From positions 3,701,488-3,765,487 of the forward strand of contig NZ_CP070608.1 in the NCBI RefSeq assembly GCF_017068455.1: a DNA stretch of 64,000 bases. The letters run 5' to 3'. The position numbers and the translations under genes are program-made. This stretch comes from Fulvivirga lutea. GTDB lineage: Bacteria > Bacteroidota > Bacteroidia > Cytophagales > Cyclobacteriaceae. The notes under the pieces are model-generated. The model saw nothing but the letters and a program-made list of their open reading frames with translations. It did not search any database and was not told the origin of the DNA. Below are positions 18,132 through 27,480 of this stretch, piece by piece; position 1 is the first letter of the stretch; each line of letters begins with the position of its first letter.

Positions 18132-19202
18132 TTAGTATTTCCTGCCTTTCCAACTCACTTTAGCCGGAAGCAAATAATAGATAGCTGAACTTAATGAAAC
18201 GATTATGGAATAAAATTCATAAATGATTAATTGCCCGAATGAATATTTTAGTTCAAGACTATTTAAACATCTTAAAATGAAAAAGGTCTGAAATAGTATT
18301 TTAATAATCATTAGTGATAAACCTAATTGTAGGTTATAAGAAATTAATAGAATGAGGGCAGGAAAATAAAGTGCTTGAACGAGCAATAGTAATACAATCA
18401 ATTTTGGCAATTGAACTGCTCCTTTCATCCAGCGTTTTCTTTGGTTTAAAAGATTGATAAATCCTGATACTGGCTTTGTTTTACCTAAAACTGCTGGATT
18501 AAACAACTGCACAATATCAAACCCTTTGTTTCGGACATGCTTAAAAAGCTCAAAGTCTTCCGTAATGGAAAATGGTATCGACTCGTAGCCACCAACTGCC
18601 TGATAGGCCTTTTTAGTGATCATCATATTATTACCCATTGTTGTGACTGGTTGGCCTACATCTTTCAAAACCTTGATGATTCCTAAAGAAAATATCCAGT
18701 CAATACTTTGATAATTATTTCCTTCCACGTAAGTCACACCTGTAACGATCCCCTCATTTTTCAAACTACCAACCATTGATCTTACCCACGATGCCGGAAG
18801 CTGCATATCTGCATCCGTTATTAGAAACACATCTCCAGAAGCCTGATTTGCCAATTGGGCTAGCACATTCGCTTTTCCTTTTTGATGACCTACGTTCCTT
18901 TCAATTTTTAAAACTTTAGAATTTGAATTGTGCTGTAATTCGTCTTTAGCCAATTGGTATGTTTCATCTTCTGATTGATCATCACCAACGAGTATTTGAA
19001 CAAGTTCATTGGGATAGTCTTGCCTGATTAAAGATTGAAGGCAGGCTTTAATATTTGCAGCTTCGTTTCTGGCAGCAATAAGTACGGATACTTTTTTTAA
19101 AGGAGCAGTCGTATCTGAAAGAGTATCATCCTTCCATAATACAAGAAGGCATATATCAACAAGCAGTGCAAGTGACGCTATTCCAATCAAAAAATATATC
19201 AT
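18132..19202 (-). CDS. Family 2 glycosyltransferase, membrane-bound
   Basis: A 356-residue protein with an N-terminal membrane helix, a GT2 catalytic domain (VSVLIAARNEAANIKACL near 38, DxD-type TDADMQLP near 137, acceptor motif RKRWMKGAVQ near 260) and three C-terminal membrane helices. This is the layout of processive or lipid-linked sugar transferases. Its start overlaps the end of the NodB deacetylase gene by four bases, which suggests joint action on a surface glycan. Confidence 0.87.
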   Translation of the reverse strand: MIYFLIGIASLALLVDICLLVLWKDDTLSDTTAPLKKVSVLIAARNEAANIKACLQSLIRQDYPNELVQILVGDDQSEDETYQLAKDELQHNSNSKVLKIERNVGHQKGKANVLAQLANQASGDVFLITDADMQLPASWVRSMVGSLKNEGIVTGVTYVEGNNYQSIDWIFSLGIIKVLKDVGQPVTTMGNNMMITKKAYQAVGGYESIPFSITEDFELFKHVRNKGFDIVQLFNPAVLGKTKPVSGFINLLNQRKRWMKGAVQLPKLIVLLLLVQALYFPALILLISYNLQLGLSLMIIKILFQTFFILRCLNSLELKYSFGQLIIYEFYSIIVSLSSAIYYLLPAKVSWKGRKY

Positions 19203-19822
19203 ACTAAACCAAAACTATAGCCTTTCTTCTGATAATGCTCGATATAACGCGGAAGAGCATATCTAATATTTTTTTCAGCTTTAACATTATCGTGAAAAAG
19301 CACTATAGAACCTCTATTTGTGGCTTTGATTGTGTTATAAAGACAGTCCTTAGGCGAAATACTCTTGCTGTAATCCCCTGAAAGCACATCCCACATAATT
19401 ATCTTATGATTCTTTTTTATCAACTTGATTTGAGACCTTTTTAATTTGCCGTAAGGTGGGCGAAATAAGCCTTTATTTTGATCTAGTGAATGCAATTCGC
19501 GTTCGCATTCTACAATATTATTCAGATAATCTGATGCTGAGTTTTTCCACCCATTTAAATGGTTGAAAGTATGATTCCCCAGCTGATGCCCTTCTTCAAT
19601 GGCACGAACTGCAATAGTTCTATTCTTTTTTAAGTTGCCACCTACACAAAAAAAAGTAGCTTGAATGTGATTTTCCTGAAGCGTATTCAATATAAACTCG
19701 GTAAGAGAAGGGATAGGGCCATCATCAAAGGTGAGAAAGAGTATTTTGTCTTTTGTTTTCTTTCTCCATATTAGAGATGGATATAGCTGCTGAACAAATC
19801 GGGGCGTGCGATGGAAAAACAT
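19199..19822 (-). CDS. NodB-type polysaccharide deacetylase
   Basis: A 207-residue carbohydrate esterase 4 domain. Motif 1 is LFLTFDDGPIP (catalytic base and metal Asp), motif 2 is GNHTFNH (metal histidines) and motif 3 is FRPPYGKLK. It removes acetyl groups from N-acetylated sugars of peptidoglycan or exopolysaccharide. No signal peptide is evident. It overlaps both neighbours, a PP2C phosphatase gene upstream and a GT2 gene downstream. Confidence 0.9.
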   Translation of the reverse strand: MFFHRTPRFVQQLYPSLIWRKKTKDKILFLTFDDGPIPSLTEFILNTLQENHIQATFFCVGGNLKKNRTIAVRAIEEGHQLGNHTFNHLNGWKNSASDYLNNIVECERELHSLDQNKGLFRPPYGKLKRSQIKLIKKNHKIIMWDVLSGDYSKSISPKDCLYNTIKATNRGSIVLFHDNVKAEKNIRYALPRYIEHYQKKGYSFGLV

Positions 19823-21039
19823 TAGAGCGACACCTTGGTGGTTAGCATGGTTATATCATCATGATACCCATTGTCACCTTTAAACCCATCGAGGTTTATA
19901 ATAATATCTTGGTGCACTCTTTTTAAATCGCTGGTATCATTGTTTTTAAAATACTCTTCTAATCTTTTTGAGCCAAACTCCTCATTATTTTCATTACTCG
20001 TTTCAGTAAGTCCATCAGTATAGCAGAATAGTAAAAACTCATCTAACTCGGTAATAAAGCCTTCATTAACGAAAGGTAGTGGGTGAATTGCCCCCAACAC
20101 GGTAGAACCTTCATCAAGGGAAGTTATTTCTCCATTGATTAATAGTAATGGAGGGTTATGACCAGAATTGATATACACCAATGTTTTTAGTTTGTGATCA
20201 TATATTGCTGCAAAGAAGGTAATGAACTTTTCGCCTTTTGCATTTTCCAATACCTGATAGTTCAGTTCATTGACGATCTCTACCAAGTTAGGCGTTTGCC
20301 TCACCAGTGTTCTGAGCGATGCCTGAAAATTAGACATCATTAACGCGGCAGGTATCCCCTTTCCACTTACATCGGCAATGCATATTAAAAACTGATTTTC
20401 ATTGATCGGAATGTAATCGTAATAATCACCTCCTACTCTATCGTGTGGTAGATAACTGGCCTCTATTTTTAAACCCGGACCGTAGGGTAGTTTATCCGGA
20501 AACAAGAATTGCTGAACATCACTCGCAATTTCCAACTCTTTTCTCAGTGCCTCCTGCTCTAACTGCTGTCTTGCCAGTTTCTTGTTTTCTATAGCAACTA
20601 TTATGATGTTACTCAAAGCCTGGATAAAGCGTACGCTACTCTTCTTTACTTCCTGATCTTCCGAGCCCTGAATTCCACCAATAAATACAACCGCCAATAA
20701 TGCGGATTTATGATAAATAGGTATTAGAAAATCAAATTCTCCGAAGACATCATCCCGATCATCAATTTCTGTTAATGACTTGTGCACCAAAAACTCTTCG
20801 CATAAGGTTTCTTCAAAACAATTAATTGTCGTTCCAAAATTCACTTTACAACCCCATTCTTTATCATACACAAAAAGAGCCATGCGTTTTACATTCAGGT
20901 TACCGCGCAAGGTAAACTCATAAATTTTGTACAATGATGCTTCCGGAAGATTATTATTTATTGACTGTGTAATCTCCAGAAGAGCATTGAGTTCCAGCTC
21001 TTTAAGTTTGTATTTATTCTGAATTGAAAGTGTCTCCAT
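19822..21039 (-). CDS. GAF-domain SpoIIE/RsbU-type PP2C phosphatase
   Basis: A 405-residue protein with an N-terminal GAF-like sensor domain (about 15-160), a coiled-coil linker with EIASDVQQFLFP (about 175-200) and a SpoIIE phosphatase domain with metal-site motifs GGDYYDYI and ADVSGKGIPAALMMS, then YINSGHNPPLLL and LFCYTDGLTET. Family members dephosphorylate anti-anti-sigma factors in partner-switching systems. It is in a run with glycan genes, suggesting signalled control of envelope synthesis, which is inference. Confidence 0.9.
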   Translation of the reverse strand: METLSIQNKYKLKELELNALLEITQSINNNLPEASLYKIYEFTLRGNLNVKRMALFVYDKEWGCKVNFGTTINCFEETLCEEFLVHKSLTEIDDRDDVFGEFDFLIPIYHKSALLAVVFIGGIQGSEDQEVKKSSVRFIQALSNIIIVAIENKKLARQQLEQEALRKELEIASDVQQFLFPDKLPYGPGLKIEASYLPHDRVGGDYYDYIPINENQFLICIADVSGKGIPAALMMSNFQASLRTLVRQTPNLVEIVNELNYQVLENAKGEKFITFFAAIYDHKLKTLVYINSGHNPPLLLINGEITSLDEGSTVLGAIHPLPFVNEGFITELDEFLLFCYTDGLTETSNENNEEFGSKRLEEYFKNNDTSDLKRVHQDIIINLDGFKGDNGYHDDITMLTTKVSL

Positions 21040-21093
21040 CTATTCTATTATGGCTTAATTAGCCTTATAAGCAATATAGTTATTAATAAATTC

Positions 21094-22209
21094 TCACCCA
21101 AGTTTATGCTTCCGTCCCTTCCATGTATAGAATTTAACATTGGCCATAACACCAATATATAAGCAGTACAAAGGGTAAAGAATCACCGTTATCAAATAGT
21201 AAAAAATGTTTAACGAGTTTCTCATTGACTTCAGTACTAAGTGGGTGAAAATTCCATCTAAAATTATCTTAGATAGTGCCAGAGTCAAATATAAAGGTGA
21301 TTGTTGGATGATCCCGAGTGTTAAGCAGAGTATAGGGAAGATAGAAGATAAAACCACCAATATTGCCAGGCTTGATTTGTAGAAACTCTTATTCGAATTC
21401 CATTTGCTCGCCCAGCGAATTCGCTGACTTACAAACTCTGTGAATGTTGGTGGTGCTTGTGTACGAACAACGGCCTCTTTGCTTTTTATATAGACTATTG
21501 AACGATTATACACTTTGCTTATTTTATGTATTAAATATTCATCATCACCAGAGGCCACATGGAAGTTACCTTCGTAGCCATTTACCTTTTCAAATGCTGA
21601 TTTTCTAAAGGCCAAGTTCGCTCCATTGCACATGATAGGAGCGCCTATATTATTACTAGCTGCCCCTACTCCAATTACTGGCGCAAATTCTATTTGCTGC
21701 AATCTGGAAAATATTGTTTCAGAATTAGTAAAGGCTACGCCACCAAAAACCAGTTGAATTTGATGCTTTTGAAATTGACTAACGATGCAATTGATCCATT
21801 CAGGTTGAACAATACAATCAGCATCAGTTGTTACAATTATTTCTCCGGCCGAATTATTGATCCCAAAGTTTAATGCTGCCTTTTTACCTTGCATGTCAAC
21901 AGGTAGGCTCAATACTTTATACTCTTGTGGTAATTCTCCTAAATCAGGTCTATCATTAGAATGATCATCTACCAAAATGATTTCTAGAAATGAGCGGTTG
22001 TAATTCAATTGATTTAGCGACTCAATAAGCGATAGTAAATTATTTGCCTCATTCCTAAAAGGAACAATTACAGACACTCTCAGTTCTTGGCCTTTATTCA
22101 ATTGATGATCAGTCCAACGAATCCAAAGAAAAGAGCAAATCATAACAAGAATCCACACTAAGTAGACACCAATAATAATTAAACTGATTGTTTCGAGGAT
22201 AGAGACCAT
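21094..22209 (-). CDS. Family 2 glycosyltransferase, membrane-bound
   Basis: A 371-residue GT2 protein with an N-terminal membrane helix, donor-site motifs VSVIVPFRNEANNL (near 45) and VTTDADCIVQP (near 130), acceptor motif QRIRWASKWN (near 265) and C-terminal membrane helices. It is a paralogue of the GT2 enzyme encoded at 18132. The start overlaps the end of the neighbouring membrane protein gene by about 30 bases. Confidence 0.87.
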   Translation of the reverse strand: MVSILETISLIIIGVYLVWILVMICSFLWIRWTDHQLNKGQELRVSVIVPFRNEANNLLSLIESLNQLNYNRSFLEIILVDDHSNDRPDLGELPQEYKVLSLPVDMQGKKAALNFGINNSAGEIIVTTDADCIVQPEWINCIVSQFQKHQIQLVFGGVAFTNSETIFSRLQQIEFAPVIGVGAASNNIGAPIMCNGANLAFRKSAFEKVNGYEGNFHVASGDDEYLIHKISKVYNRSIVYIKSKEAVVRTQAPPTFTEFVSQRIRWASKWNSNKSFYKSSLAILVVLSSIFPILCLTLGIIQQSPLYLTLALSKIILDGIFTHLVLKSMRNSLNIFYYLITVILYPLYCLYIGVMANVKFYTWKGRKHKLG

Positions 22210-23126
22210 TTAAGTTTAAGCATTGAGGGAATACCCACAAGTGTAGGAATTAATATATTAATGAGCCAAAGCAACAGGCTTGCATTTACAATTGGTATAA
22301 TTTCCACACTATACTTCTCAAAGAAATAAATTGCCGAATACTCTCTTATGCCTAAATCGCTTAGAAAATTAAATGTGGGCAGAATAGATTTGGCAAGAAA
22401 AATATAGGTTGACCCGGCAAATGCTAACGAGAAATTAATAGCCGGTATGAGTGCTTTGATAATGATGACAAATTGCATGGCAAATACCAGATATCTAATC
22501 ATCGATAGAAACTGAATCTTTAAAAGCGTGCTAAATGAGTAGCTTTTTACTAGAGATAAGTACCTGGCAAAGACATTAAAGTGACTCATCCAATTAAGAA
22601 GACTAAAGACTATGACTATCGCAAAAATTAGGATAACCAAAGCCGCGAAAGGCCACCAAAAACCATAAAGATAATCCAGACCTACCAATCCGAATATTGC
22701 CGTTGCAATCATCTGAGTTGATCTACTAATAAAGAGGGAACTGACCAACCCCTCACGACCTTTTTCCTGAATTGTTAAAATTCTACCGAAATAATCACCA
22801 ATACCATGAGGAGTAGCAAAGCTTAATGTAAGGCCGGCAAGTACACCCTTTAGCGAATCCATTAAGTTAATGGGCGTTACTTTGTTAACCAATATTTTCC
22901 ACTTGAGTGATTCCAACAGCCAGTTAAGTGGCATTAATGCAATAACAAGTATCAACGGCCAATAATTATTTTTGATTAAATGTAGAGTGGATTCATAAAG
23001 CTGCGTGGCTAATCTATCTTGTGATTTAAGCTTGTCGAATAGCAAATACCCAATTACTCCAAGAACAAGTAATTTGGCCGTGATCAGATAAACCTTGTAA
23101 TAAGATTGGGAAGGTTTCGTATTCAT
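22179..23126 (-). CDS. Lysylphosphatidylglycerol synthase-like (UPF0104) membrane protein
   Basis: A 315-residue protein with about eight membrane helices and the UPF0104/AglD pattern: WLLESLKWKIL (near 65), LAGLTLSFATPHGIGDYFGR (near 92) and a late helix pair around FNFLSDLGIREYSAIYFFE. The family includes the flippase half of MprF and is often next to glycosyltransferases, where it may flip lipid-linked sugars. It is divergent from ruvC with only 17 bases between start codons. Confidence 0.82.
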   Translation of the reverse strand: MNTKPSQSYYKVYLITAKLLVLGVIGYLLFDKLKSQDRLATQLYESTLHLIKNNYWPLILVIALMPLNWLLESLKWKILVNKVTPINLMDSLKGVLAGLTLSFATPHGIGDYFGRILTIQEKGREGLVSSLFISRSTQMIATAIFGLVGLDYLYGFWWPFAALVILIFAIVIVFSLLNWMSHFNVFARYLSLVKSYSFSTLLKIQFLSMIRYLVFAMQFVIIIKALIPAINFSLAFAGSTYIFLAKSILPTFNFLSDLGIREYSAIYFFEKYSVEIIPIVNASLLLWLINILIPTLVGIPSMLKLKWSLSSKQSV

Positions 23127-23143
23127 TTAGGTAAATTGCAGCA

Positions 23144-23713
23144 ATGGCCAAATTAGAGAAAAATACTCAAAGCGAACAGATCATTCTAGGTCTAGACCCT
23201 GGTACAAGCGTCATGGGTTATGGGTTAATATCAGTGAAAGGCCAACAGCTGAAATTATTGCAATTCGGTGTAATACACTTGAGTAAGTATAGCACCCATG
23301 AATTGAAGCTGAAAAAGATCTTTGACCGTGTCATTAGCCTAATTGATGATTTCAACCCTGACGAGGTAGCACTTGAAGCCCCTTTTTATGGTAAAAACGT
23401 TCAGTCTATGCTGAAACTTGGTAGGGCCCAGGGAGTATCTATGGCGGCTGCCCTAAGTAGAGAAATCCCGATTACCGAATATGCCCCGAAAAAAGTGAAG
23501 CAATCAGTAACGAGTAATGGTAATGCTTCGAAAGAGCAGGTGGCCAATATGCTTATGACATTATTGAAGATTAAGGAAATGCCTAAACTTTTGGATGCCA
23601 CTGATGCGTTGGCCGTGGCAGTATGCCATCATTTTCAAAAAGGTGGTAGCGAAAAGGCAGGCGCTAAAAGTTGGAAGGCGTTTGTTGGAGAGAATCCGGG
23701 GAGGGTGAAATAA
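23144..23713 (+). CDS. ruvC: Holliday junction resolvase RuvC
   Basis: A 189-residue RNase H-fold nuclease. The four acidic catalytic residues are recognisable in [15 protein letters not shown] (near 14), [11 protein letters not shown] (near 77) and [13 protein letters not shown] (near 152). It cleaves Holliday junctions during recombination together with RuvAB, which are not in this window. The chain has a short extra N-terminus and a C-terminal basic tail. Confidence 0.95.
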   Translation: MAKLEKNTQSEQIILGLDPGTSVMGYGLISVKGQQLKLLQFGVIHLSKYSTHELKLKKIFDRVISLIDDFNPDEVALEAPFYGKNVQSMLKLGRAQGVSMAAALSREIPITEYAPKKVKQSVTSNGNASKEQVANMLMTLLKIKEMPKLLDATDALAVAVCHHFQKGGSEKAGAKSWKAFVGENPGRVK

Positions 23714-23750
23714 ATCATTTAAGCTTACAATTTTATTAACTATTTAATTT

Positions 23751-23758
23751 TAGATTTG
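23751..23758 (+). promoter_or_regulatory. -7 promoter element TAGATTTG
   Basis: TAGATTTG matches TAnnTTTG and lies 20 bases before the start codon of the T9SS cargo gene. Confidence 0.5.
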
Positions 23759-23777
23759 TCTTATTAATATTACTTAT

Positions 23778-24224
23778 ATGACAAAATTTCTTGTAGTAAT
23801 TACATGTCTTTTAGCAATCAATACAGCTTATAGTCAGGAAGTTATCGCTACCGCAGGTGAGGAATCGATAAACTCCACTGGTGTTGTTAATTTTACTATA
23901 GGTGAAGTTTTTACAGCCAATTATTTAAATGTGAGTGAAGGTTTTCATCAACCACAATTAACAGTAGTTACTAATATTAATAATCTAACAGAAAAATCAG
24001 GCTTTCAAGTTTACCCTAACCCTGTAAATAGTAACCTCACAATTAACGCAAATAAAGAATCTATTCGTAAAGCAATAGTTGTTGATATGCACGGAAAAGT
24101 GTTACATCAAACTACTTTCTTCCAAAATACAAGTATTGACTTCAACTCTTATGGAGCCGGCTTCTATATTATTATGATTCAAGAAAAAAATAAGACAACT
24201 AAATTTAAAGTATTCAAACAATGA
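23778..24224 (+). CDS. T9SS type A sorting domain protein
   Basis: A 148-residue exported protein. It has a signal peptide (residues 1-19, ending AYSQ), a short domain with EEVIATAGEESINSTG-like sequence, and a type IX secretion C-terminal sorting domain: FQVYPNPVNSNLTI (near 77), VVDMHGKVLHQ, GAGFYIIMI and KFKVFKQ at the end. The cargo part is very small, so it may serve as a short surface protein. Its stop overlaps the start of the next gene by four bases, so both are made together. Confidence 0.88.
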   Translation: MTKFLVVITCLLAINTAYSQEVIATAGEESINSTGVVNFTIGEVFTANYLNVSEGFHQPQLTVVTNINNLTEKSGFQVYPNPVNSNLTINANKESIRKAIVVDMHGKVLHQTTFFQNTSIDFNSYGAGFYIIMIQEKNKTTKFKVFKQ

Positions 24225-26197
24225 GATTAGTATTAGTAACCACATTATTTTTCGCAATTAATATACTGTATGCTCAGGCTCCTAATTCATTCAATTATCA
24301 GGCAGTAGTTAGGGATGAAGCAGGAAATATTTTAAGCAATAAACAAGTCAATTTTAATATATCTATCATTGAAGGTTCTGAAACTGGTTCGACTGTCTAT
24401 AGTGAAAATCATTTAGTTACAACCAATGCCAATGGTCTTGTTTCTTTACAAATAGGTGCTGGTACTGTATTGGTTGGTGATTTTTCAGCGATTAATTGGG
24501 GGGAATCAACGCATTATGCAAAAGTTGAATTGGATATCAATGGGGGTACAAATTTTGAATTATTGGGAATTAATAAACTAAATTCCGTACCCTATGCACT
24601 ATTTGCTAATAAAGTAGACCCTAGTTCCTTGCCATGGAAGATAAATGCAGGCAACCTGTATTACAATGATGGTTATATAGGAGTTGGTACTGATAACCCA
24701 GGACACCACTTAGAAATAAATGTAGATGCTACTGGAGATGAAGGCATTAACAGACAATTCATAAGCGTTAGAAATGTAAATAATACATTTAAATCTTATG
24801 CTGCGGTTGGGTTGGCCAGTGGTACAGGTGCGAATAAGTCAGATGGTTCCATTGCTGTTACAGCAATGAACTATTCAGCATTACCAGATCTTGCTGGTAT
24901 GACCTATGTTGTTAACAATGAAAATGGTGTAGCCGTAAGAGCTAGAAATGCGAATGGTAAAATAAAATTTTGGACTGGTGGAGATGGATCTTCCTTTGAA
25001 AGAATGACAATCAATAGCTTAGGGAATGTCGGGATTAACAATACATCACCTAACTACACGTTGGATATTAACGGAACTCTAAATACCACAGAGTTACTAG
25101 TTAATGGCAACCCAATTGCTCCTAACTCACCTTGGTCAAAAAATAGTGATAACATATTTTTCAATGAAGGCTTAGTGGGAATTGGCACTAATAACCCAGG
25201 GCACCACCTAGAAATAAATGTAGATGCTACTGGAGATGATGGCATTAACAGACAATTCATAAGCGTTAGAAATGTAAATAACACATTTAAATCTTATGCT
25301 GCGGTTGGGTTGGCCAGTGGTACAGGTGCGAATAAGTCAGATGGTTCCATTGCAGTTACAGCAATGAACTATTCAGCATTACCAGATCTTGCTGGTATGA
25401 CCTATGTTGTTAACAATGAAAATGGTGTTGCCATTAGAGCTAGAAATGCAAATGGTAAAATAAAATTTTGGACAGGTGGAGATGGATCTTCCTTTGAAAG
25501 AATGACAATCAATAGCTTAGGGAATGTCGGGATTAACAATACATCACCTAACTACACACTGGATATTAACGGTACTCTAAATACCACAGAGTTGCTAGTT
25601 AATGGCAACCCAATTGCTCCTAACTCACCTTGGTCAAAAAATAGTGATAACATATTTTTCAATGAAGGCTTAGTGGGAATTGGCACTAATAACCCAGGGC
25701 ACCACTTAGAAATAAATGTAGATGCTACTGGAGATGATGGCATTAACAGACAATTCATAAGTGTTAGAAATGTAAATAATACATTTAAATCTTATGCTGC
25801 GGTTGGGTTGGCCAGTGGTACAGGTGCGAATAAGTCAGATGGTTCAATAGCAGTCACAGCAATGAACTATTCAGCATTACCAGATCTTGCTGGTATGACA
25901 TATGTTGTTAATAATGAAAATGGTGTTGCCATTAGAGCTAGAAATGCAAATGGGAAAATAAAATTTTGGACCGGTGGAGATGGATCTTCCTTTGAAAGAA
26001 TGACAATCAATAGCTCAGGGAATGTCGGGATTAACAATCCTGATCCTAAATCTAAACTACAGGTCTCAAATGGTGACGTCTATATAGACGAGATAGGCAG
26101 TGGAGTTATTATGAAATCGTCTGATGGAAATTGTTGGAGAATGACAGTTGATAATTCTGGTAATCCAGTATTTGCATCAATTACATGCCCTAACTAA
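24221..26197 (+). CDS. Secreted tail-fibre-like repeat protein
   Basis: A 658-residue protein with a signal peptide (1-18), an N-terminal domain beginning APNSFNYQAVVRDEAGNIL that is common in Cytophagales surface proteins, and three repeats of 166 residues starting near residues 138, 304 and 470. Each repeat contains GxGTxNPGHHLEI and a LDINGTLNTTELLVNG link, the style of phage tail-fibre or trimeric adhesin shafts. The end is a short unique part with a Cys pair. It probably works at the cell surface with the T9SS cargo protein encoded upstream. Confidence 0.8.
   Translation: MRLVLVTTLFFAINILYAQAPNSFNYQAVVRDEAGNILSNKQVNFNISIIEGSETGSTVYSENHLVTTNANGLVSLQIGAGTVLVGDFSAINWGESTHYAKVELDINGGTNFELLGINKLNSVPYALFANKVDPSSLPWKINAGNLYYNDGYIGVGTDNPGHHLEINVDATGDEGINRQFISVRNVNNTFKSYAAVGLASGTGANKSDGSIAVTAMNYSALPDLAGMTYVVNNENGVAVRARNANGKIKFWTGGDGSSFERMTINSLGNVGINNTSPNYTLDINGTLNTTELLVNGNPIAPNSPWSKNSDNIFFNEGLVGIGTNNPGHHLEINVDATGDDGINRQFISVRNVNNTFKSYAAVGLASGTGANKSDGSIAVTAMNYSALPDLAGMTYVVNNENGVAIRARNANGKIKFWTGGDGSSFERMTINSLGNVGINNTSPNYTLDINGTLNTTELLVNGNPIAPNSPWSKNSDNIFFNEGLVGIGTNNPGHHLEINVDATGDDGINRQFISVRNVNNTFKSYAAVGLASGTGANKSDGSIAVTAMNYSALPDLAGMTYVVNNENGVAIRARNANGKIKFWTGGDGSSFERMTINSSGNVGINNPDPKSKLQVSNGDVYIDEIGSGVIMKSSDGNCWRMTVDNSGNPVFASITCPN
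24633..26040 (+). repeat. Three tandem 498-bp coding repeats
   Basis: Units begin at equivalent bases 24633, 25131 and 25629, exactly 498 bases apart, inside the tail-fibre-like gene. The second and third units are nearly identical at DNA level, while the start of the first and the end of the third are more diverged. The period is a whole number of codons, so gain or loss of units keeps the frame. Confidence 0.95.
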
Positions 26198-26218
26198 TAA
26201 AAGTTTTAAAATTAATTA

Positions 26219-27400
26219 TTAGAGGGTTTGATACATTTCTATCAAGCCCTCACTTGTCACATCCCAATTCCAACGATCTTGCACGGCCTTCTTACCATTT
26301 TCACCCAATCTGTAAGCTAATTCATCGTTTTCATAAAGTTGGATGATCTGCTGAGCAAGTAGCAGCTCATTTTCTGCAGGAAAGATCAACCCACATTCTT
26401 CCTCCCTTACAACATTTGCCTGTGTTGTAGAATCGCTCACTACCACCGGTTTACCCATTGCCATATATTGAAATAATTTATTTGCAAAAGTGGTATCGTG
26501 ATGTTTATTTCTTTTGAGGGGTGAGATACAAATATTGGATGCAAGTGTATATGATGGGAATAGAGATACATCTTGCCAGCCTTCAAAACTTACCAAGTTA
26601 TTAACACCCTCATTACTAGCAAGTTGCTTGAGTTTATTATCTACAGAGCTATCTCCTACTAAAATTAGTCGAGCATTCGGTATCTTATCTTTGATAATTT
26701 TCATTGACTTAATAGCCGTATCAGTGCCTCTTCTTAAACTGGTATCGCCTAGGTAAAGTATATTAAAAGTGCTATTGAATCGGTCAAGTATCGATTCATC
26801 AATACTGTAATTCAAAAATAATTCAGGTAGTATCGTATTAGGTACAACCACGATATCTTCAGCTTTTTTGAGGCCTTTGCTCATCACATCATTTTTAGCT
26901 TCTTCTGTAACCAGAATAAGTTTATCTGATCTTTTGATAAGCTTATCCTGAACTTTATTCCACTTATCAGTACTAATTAAAATTTTTCCTAACCCTTCAT
27001 TTACATGTTTGTAATGCTTCATGATTTCAGGTCGGTTTTCATGTAAATCTAAAACGACCTTTAATTTGCCAGCATTTACATCTATTACAGCTTTGGCAAT
27101 AACCATATCATGAATGTGTAACACGTTTGGCTTTAACTTATTAATAAAGTCCTTAATGCTTGGTTTAATTCGATTATGAAAGAATGGAAAGGTGTAAGCA
27201 AGTGCCGATAGTTTATACGTGAGTTTATCAACCTTATATCTGTGCACAGTTATTTCATTTATTACCTCATTCGAGGGTCTACCTTGGTAGTCAAGACTAA
27301 AAAGATGTACTTCATGACCCGCTTTTATTAAGCATATTGCCTCATTTTCCACCCTCGAATCAGGTGGAAAGGCGGTATCAAGAAACATGGCAATTTTCAT
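26219..27400 (-). CDS. Family 4 glycosyltransferase
   Basis: A 393-residue GT-B enzyme. The N-terminal domain begins MKIAMFLDTAFPPDSRVENEA, a typical GT4 start with acceptor-side glycines, and the C-terminal domain has LYLGDTSLRRGTDTAIKSM (near 215) and a nucleotide-sugar site around EEECGLIFPAENE (near 345). It is the first gene of the surface polysaccharide block and faces away from the sulfotransferase. Confidence 0.87.
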   Translation of the reverse strand: MKIAMFLDTAFPPDSRVENEAICLIKAGHEVHLFSLDYQGRPSNEVINEITVHRYKVDKLTYKLSALAYTFPFFHNRIKPSIKDFINKLKPNVLHIHDMVIAKAVIDVNAGKLKVVLDLHENRPEIMKHYKHVNEGLGKILISTDKWNKVQDKLIKRSDKLILVTEEAKNDVMSKGLKKAEDIVVVPNTILPELFLNYSIDESILDRFNSTFNILYLGDTSLRRGTDTAIKSMKIIKDKIPNARLILVGDSSVDNKLKQLASNEGVNNLVSFEGWQDVSLFPSYTLASNICISPLKRNKHHDTTFANKLFQYMAMGKPVVVSDSTTQANVVREEECGLIFPAENELLLAQQIIQLYENDELAYRLGENGKKAVQDRWNWDVTSEGLIEMYQTL

Positions 27401-27480
27401 TTAGTAAAATCTTATTATCAGTTTAATTCCAAATCACTTGATGAATCTTTAAACTTACACCATAGAAAAATTGATCAAGA

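Noticed and set aside
24633-26040. CRISPR-like or att-type repeat array
   Set aside because: The 498-bp repeats are in-frame protein repeats with no spacers. No CRISPR array or cas gene was seen in the window.
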